Shown: in pieces, positions 62,990 to 64,000 of the stretch
Layout of the letters: every line of letters begins with the position of its first letter
Numbering within the stretch: the stretch's first letter is position 1
Assembly (NCBI RefSeq): GCF_050436995.1
Contig: NC_134763.1
Coordinates: 5,952,001 to 6,016,000, forward strand
Source of the DNA: Anticarsia gemmatalis
Lineage: Eukaryota; Arthropoda; Insecta; Lepidoptera; Erebidae
Reading direction: 5' to 3'
Length of the DNA stretch: 64,000 nucleotides
Notes under the pieces: generated by a model
Seen by the model: the letters and a program-made list of their open reading frames with translations, nothing else
Databases searched by the model: none
What the model was told of the DNA's origin: nothing
Position numbers and translations under genes: made by a program

Positions 62990-63170
62990 GATGTATGTAG
63001 ACGGCGCGGAGGCACACGTGCGCGTCGCGTGCCGTGACATGCCGCCACCACTCATCTGGCCACATTCGGCACCGCAATAATGAGTGGCGCAATTCTTTAG
63101 TGCCCTCCAACACGACACAATCTTTGCGGGCGCGTTATAGCCGACCATTACACGAGCAAACCCCCAATCT
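62990..63170. promoter_or_regulatory. GC/CpG-rich intronic segment
   Basis: GGCGCGGAGGCACACGTGCG and CGTCGCGTGCCGTGACATGC include an E-box (CACGTG) and GCGTG motifs, and CpG density is much higher than in the flanks. It resembles a regulatory island within intron 1. No ORF or splice site is recognised. Confidence 0.2.
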
Positions 63171-64000
63171 AATATAATTTATATTTCCGATACATTATGC
63201 GTGACATTCAACGTCGAAACTTGAGGCTTTGTCAGAACAGCTTTATTGTGAAATTATTCTAACTCAAACGCGGCGGTGACATCGAAATAAAGGGGCGGGA
63301 CCGATTTGGAATTTCATTTCTCCGCTCTTATCTTAATGCGGGTAGGCGTCGTGTCTCCTCCTGCTACGTACGGCTTTTTGTTTTCTTTCGTTTTGTTTCG
63401 AACAAAACTTTTGACATGTTTCTTTAGCACATTTAGATAAAAAGTTTAGATTCATATCTCACTCACACTACCTTCTATGTTCCGACGTCCGCTACGATCG
63501 TGACAATATGTCTCACTTTTTTCTTTAAACGCTTTTGTTTATATCATGCGTAGCGGCACTTGAAACTTGGTTAGCAACAGTAAAATTAATAGGAAACTAC
63601 GAAAATTCTCGTTTTATAGACCATTTTACCAAGAAATTCACTTAGTCGACGATAAACTAAAATATAGCGAGCATGCTGTAAAGATTATTTGATAAGGGGC
63701 ATATTACGGTTTTGGCACAGACGGTTTTATAAATAGCGACCAGAGTCTAAGGTTGGTTTCTTGAACGATGCTATCGTACAAATGATTTATCTAGAACGAA
63801 AAAGTGACACAAAATAATATCAAACGCGCAATACCTCTAGGGTCTTCAAGCAAATTGATACCCAACTGGTACCGCGAGACCAAGTAATCCGTCTTTATTA
63901 GGGCAGTCTTCACACTGGGTAAATTGAAAATTCCTCCTAAGTATGACTGATGGTGTACATTACTTGCCCCCAACACGGTGACAGTTTTTCCTTAAAGAAA
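63171..64000. other. Non-coding DNA to window end
   Basis: No exon, RNA gene or repeat is recognised. A 61-codon minus frame (63791-63976) is without features. The rest of the gene begun at 59584 presumably lies further on. Confidence 0.4.

Noticed and set aside
1..64000. CRISPR array or prokaryotic defence-type system
   Set aside because: No regularly spaced repeats and no gene clusters; composition, introns and retroposons indicate insect nuclear DNA.

Overview
The window looks like lepidopteran (moth or butterfly) nuclear DNA and is almost entirely non-coding. The base composition is strongly AT-rich. No open reading frame exceeds 126 codons, and there are no operons, ribosome binding sites or gene-dense blocks. 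The interspersed repeats match what I remember of lepidopteran families: a tRNA-headed SINE whose tail carries GTTTGTATGTTTGTA-type and AGAGCAATTCTTAGTG-type segments, an RTE-type non-LTR 3' end, GCTACGA-rich repeats, a TIR element ending in GATTCTCTAC, and short Helitron-like pieces ending in CTAG. The lineage and family assignments rest on memory and sequence pattern; no database search was possible.

Layout. 0.9-2.7 kb: a MITE with terminal inverted repeats, a CTT-rich repeat and a Helitron-like 3' end. 6.4-8.8 kb: a dense retroposon cluster with three SINE copies, an RTE 3' end carrying a local duplication, and a decayed non-LTR ORF fragment. 12.4-17.8 kb: SINE tails, a duplicated 45-bp motif, GC-rich hairpins, and the most striking structure in the window, a long inverted repeat at 17237-17724 whose outer ~160 bp per arm are identical. 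19.8-20.8 kb: a GC-rich block of unknown nature. 21-47 kb: mostly featureless AT-rich DNA with isolated hairpins (26.6, 31.4 and 43.4 kb) and a few repeat fragments. 47.2-52.2 kb: a TACA microsatellite, a hairpin MITE, and two more copies of the 0.9-kb MITE in opposite orientation. 52.2-58.7 kb: mostly empty. 58.7-63.2 kb is richer in GC.

The only coding feature I can support with moderate confidence is a first coding exon on the + strand at 59584-59674. It encodes an N-terminal signal peptide and ends in phase 1 at a good 5' splice site. Two short upstream ORFs lie in its leader. The remaining exons must lie beyond position 64000 or be too short to recognise, so the window probably holds the intergenic DNA or upstream introns, the first exon, and part of a long first intron of a secreted or membrane protein gene.

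No multi-gene system is visible. The best candidates for something undescribed are the long inverted repeat at 17.2-17.7 kb (possible hairpin-RNA/endo-siRNA source or foldback element) and the 30-bp-stem hairpin at 31.4 kb.
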